DNA of 5,864 nucleotides from Proteobacteria bacterium UBA4656 (GTDB lineage: Bacteria > Pseudomonadota > Gammaproteobacteria > Xanthomonadales > Ahniellaceae), in the NCBI GenBank assembly GCA_002405525.1, contig DHLY01000040.1, positions 1 to 5,864 of the forward strand, written 5' to 3'. Position numbers and translations under genes: made by a program. The notes beneath the pieces were generated by a model. It made no database searches. It had not been told where the DNA came from and saw nothing but the letters and a program-made list of their open reading frames with translations. Within the stretch, counting starts at the first letter, position 1. Each line of letters opens with the position of its first letter. Positions 4,404-5,864 of the stretch are shown here, in pieces.

Positions 4404-5687
4404 TCATGGGACGAAGACGAGGCCGACGCCATCGGTCACCGTCCACCCGGCCGCAGCGAGCTGCCGTTGTGCCATGGGCGATACCGTTCCCGCGACCACC
4501 AGGCGGGCCACGCCCTTGCCCCGCCGCGATGCGGCGCCGGTTTCAACCTGCTCGGTCCACGAAAGATGATCGACGGGCAGTGCGACCAAGCGCGTACCGC
4601 GACGCGTGGTGGCCGCGATCGAGGCCTCCAGCGCCTCCAGCGCCACCACCGGGTCGCTGCCGTCCGCATGCCGCGCCAGCATGCGCAGCTGCTGGACGAG
4701 GAAACGGGCATGCACCTCGTCGCGCACGCCGATGGCGAGGTCGAGCACCTCGGCCTCGCCGCGTGGGCGCCCGAGATCGCGCAGCGCGCCGACAAAGGCC
4801 AACTGCAGGGTGGGCGTGAACGCGCCATTGCGCAGGAAGTCGCGCGCGACCAGCGGCTGCGCGCCGCGATCGACCAGGTCCTTCTCCAGCCGGCGACGGA
4901 TGTCCTCCGGTGGCAGGTCCCACACCAGGTCGTCGAGGCGGCCGCTGGTGGACAGCACATCGGCGGCCAGCCCGCCGACCGCGCCCAGCGCGAGGTCCAT
5001 CGACAGGCCGCCGGCAACCGAAGCCCACGCGAGGTCCTCCAGCCGACCCTGCAGCAGCGGATTGCTGGTGTAGGGATCGATGCCCATCGCCTTGGCGATC
5101 GCACGGCGCGCCTTGTTCACGCCGGCGATCTCGGTCGCGAAGTCGCGCACCTTGGCCGCGGAGTCGCCGCCATCACCATCACCATCACCATCGCCACCGC
5201 CGTCGCGCTCGCGCTGCGCGGCGTCACCGACGGCGACTGCAACCTGGCGCACCTTCCGCGCGGTGCGCTGAAGCAGGCGGCCGATGCCGGCCGGGATGCC
5301 CTTGACGGTCTCCGCCGGGTTGGTGACCACGCGCACCACGGCGCGCCCCGTGGCCTTGGCGGAGTCGGCGATCGACTCGGCGAACACCTCGCCGCGGCTC
5401 ACCTCCTCCAGCCGCGCCAGCGCCGGAACCTCGGCGATGCGGATCGCGAGCAGCTCGCGCCCCTGGACGTCGATCGCACCCTGCGGCGTGGACAGTTCGA
5501 ACTGACCGAGGTAGCCGCGCACCGCGACCGGGCTGGCGACCCGCCAGCCGGGGCCGGACAGCGGCGTGCCGGGCGCGACGAGGCGGGACGCCGGAAGGAT
5601 CGGTTCCGCTTCGACGGCTTGCGCGGCGGCCGGGAGGGCGCCGGCCAGGAACAGCGACAGGACGAGGAGAGGGCGCGATCGAAGCAC
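4404..5687 (-). CDS. Secreted protein of unknown function with Gly-Asp repeat
   Basis: A 427-residue exported protein that I cannot assign to a named family. Residues 1-23 are a signal peptide (Arg3, Arg5, core LLVLSLFLAGAL, then AAA/AQA) with likely cleavage near Gln23-Val25; there is no lipobox. An N-terminal beta-rich part (about 45-90, including VRGYLGQFELSTPQGAIDV) is followed by a helical stretch at 95-155 containing VTNPAETVKGIPAGIGRLLQ (121-140), which reads like a conserved motif of hypothetical envelope proteins. A Gly-Asp repeat, DGGGDGDGDGDGGD (162-175), forms a flexible acidic linker. Next comes a Gly/Ala-rich helical region with MGIDPYTSNPLLQGRLEDLA (201-220) and an Ala/Gly-rich segment at 222-245 that could touch membrane. 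The last 70 residues alternate strands and helices, ending in LVVAGTVSPMAQRQLAAAGW (396-415). The start is GTG, supported by AGGAG nine bases upstream and the immediate signal peptide. It lies 12 bases after the patatin gene, so co-transcription is likely. Confidence 0.8.
   Translation of the reverse strand: MLRSRPLLVLSLFLAGALPAAAQAVEAEPILPASRLVAPGTPLSGPGWRVASPVAVRGYLGQFELSTPQGAIDVQGRELLAIRIAEVPALARLEEVSRGEVFAESIADSAKATGRAVVRVVTNPAETVKGIPAGIGRLLQRTARKVRQVAVAVGDAAQRERDGGGDGDGDGDGGDSAAKVRDFATEIAGVNKARRAIAKAMGIDPYTSNPLLQGRLEDLAWASVAGGLSMDLALGAVGGLAADVLSTSGRLDDLVWDLPPEDIRRRLEKDLVDRGAQPLVARDFLRNGAFTPTLQLAFVGALRDLGRPRGEAEVLDLAIGVRDEVHARFLVQQLRMLARHADGSDPVVALEALEASIAATTRRGTRLVALPVDHLSWTEQVETGAASRRGKGVARLVVAGTVSPMAQRQLAAAGWTVTDGVGLVFVP
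5170..5193. repeat. Hexanucleotide tandem repeat inside the 427-residue protein gene
   Basis: The plus strand has three perfect CCATCA units (5170-5187) and a fourth with one change, CCATCG (5188-5193), followed by a degenerate CCACCG. On the coding strand this gives the alternating Gly-Asp run. Because the unit is six bases, copy-number change would add or remove Gly-Asp pairs without breaking the reading frame. Confidence 0.85.
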
Positions 5688-5696
5688 GGGGGTCGA

Positions 5697-5701
5697 CTCC
5701 T
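5697..5701 (-). promoter_or_regulatory. Ribosome binding site overlapping the stop of the patatin gene
   Basis: The minus strand reads TAGGAG at 5702-5697: the TAG stop of the upstream gene shares its AG with the AGGAG that serves the GTG start at 5687, nine bases away. This supports the GTG start and suggests translational coupling of the two genes. Confidence 0.75.
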
Positions 5702-5864
5702 AAAGTCGCGGCCGCAGCAGCGAGCCGAAGGTGAGATAGACCGAGGCATCGCCCCGATCGTTGCGCCCGTATCCGAGGAACAGCGGGCCGAACGGCGAAT
5801 CGACGCCCACGAAAAGGCTGCCGGCCAGCACCAGGTCCTCGAGGTCGAGCAGGTCATCGCGGCG
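5700..5864 (-). CDS. Patatin-like phospholipase / Omp85-type barrel protein, C-terminal end (cut by window edge)
   Basis: The last 54 residues of a protein whose start is beyond the right edge; the frame is open to position 5864 and ends at TAG. The tail matches the final strands of an outer-membrane barrel of the kind fused to bacterial patatins such as PlpD: a hydrophobic strand LVLAGSLFVGVDSPFGPL (11-28), a strand FLGYGRNDRGD (29-39) carrying the G-x-D-x-P-x-G-P then L-G-Y-G pattern of that group, and the closing strand ASVYLTFGSLL (40-50). In this family an N-terminal patatin domain with a Ser-Asp dyad (GxSxG) cleaves phospholipids, a POTRA domain follows, and the barrel anchors or exports it at the outer membrane. 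Only the barrel end is seen here, so the patatin assignment rests on this tail and on context; BamA/TamA-type proteins are the alternative. The protein ends in RPRL rather than the usual terminal Phe of barrel insertion signals. Confidence 0.75.
   Translation of the reverse strand, partial: RRDDLLDLEDLVLAGSLFVGVDSPFGPLFLGYGRNDRGDASVYLTFGSLLRPRL

Noticed and set aside
3799..4569. A 256-codon open frame on the plus strand
   Set aside because: It is antisense to the DUF4136 lipoprotein gene and gives low-complexity Arg-rich sequence.
5170..5193. Run of histidine codons on the plus strand resembling a purification tag
   Set aside because: It is the antisense reading of the Gly-Asp repeat in the 427-residue protein gene. 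There is no vector sequence around it and no plausible gene in that frame.

Overview
The window is very GC-rich, with GC-biased codon use, short intergenic gaps, and long spurious open frames on the strand opposite real genes. Together with the gene families present (a DUF4124 protein, a SlyB-like glycine-zipper protein, a DUF4136 lipoprotein and a patatin with an Omp85-type barrel) this suggests a Gram-negative gammaproteobacterium, most likely of the Xanthomonadaceae (Lysobacter/Luteimonas/Stenotrophomonas type). That placement is inference; there is no rRNA or other phylogenetic marker in the window.

Left end (1-1307): a divergent pair. On the minus strand, running off the left edge, is the N-terminal 204 residues of an MmeI-like (type IIL) fused restriction-modification enzyme with an intact PD-(D/E)XK nuclease motif. 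On the plus strand is a secreted DUF4124-type protein. A 73-bp gap separates them and each has a good ribosome binding site.

Middle (1308-2172): a 208-bp gene-free gap between convergent genes holding inverted repeats, then a minus-strand gene for a small exported glycine-zipper protein, then a 213-bp gap that probably carries its promoter and leader.

Right part (2173-5864): four minus-strand genes in a row, transcribed right to left with gaps of 12, 58 and 55 bp, probably one operon. In order they are the 3' end of a patatin-like phospholipase with a C-terminal outer-membrane barrel, a secreted 427-residue protein of unknown function, a DUF4136 outer-membrane lipoprotein, and a membrane-anchored alpha/beta hydrolase with a complete Ser-Asp-His triad. 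All four products are predicted to be exported or membrane-anchored, and two are likely acyl hydrolases, so a joint role in envelope lipid turnover or outer-membrane upkeep is a reasonable but untested inference. The secreted unknown protein is the best candidate for something undescribed. No tRNA, rRNA, CRISPR array, insertion sequence or convincing intrinsic terminator was seen.
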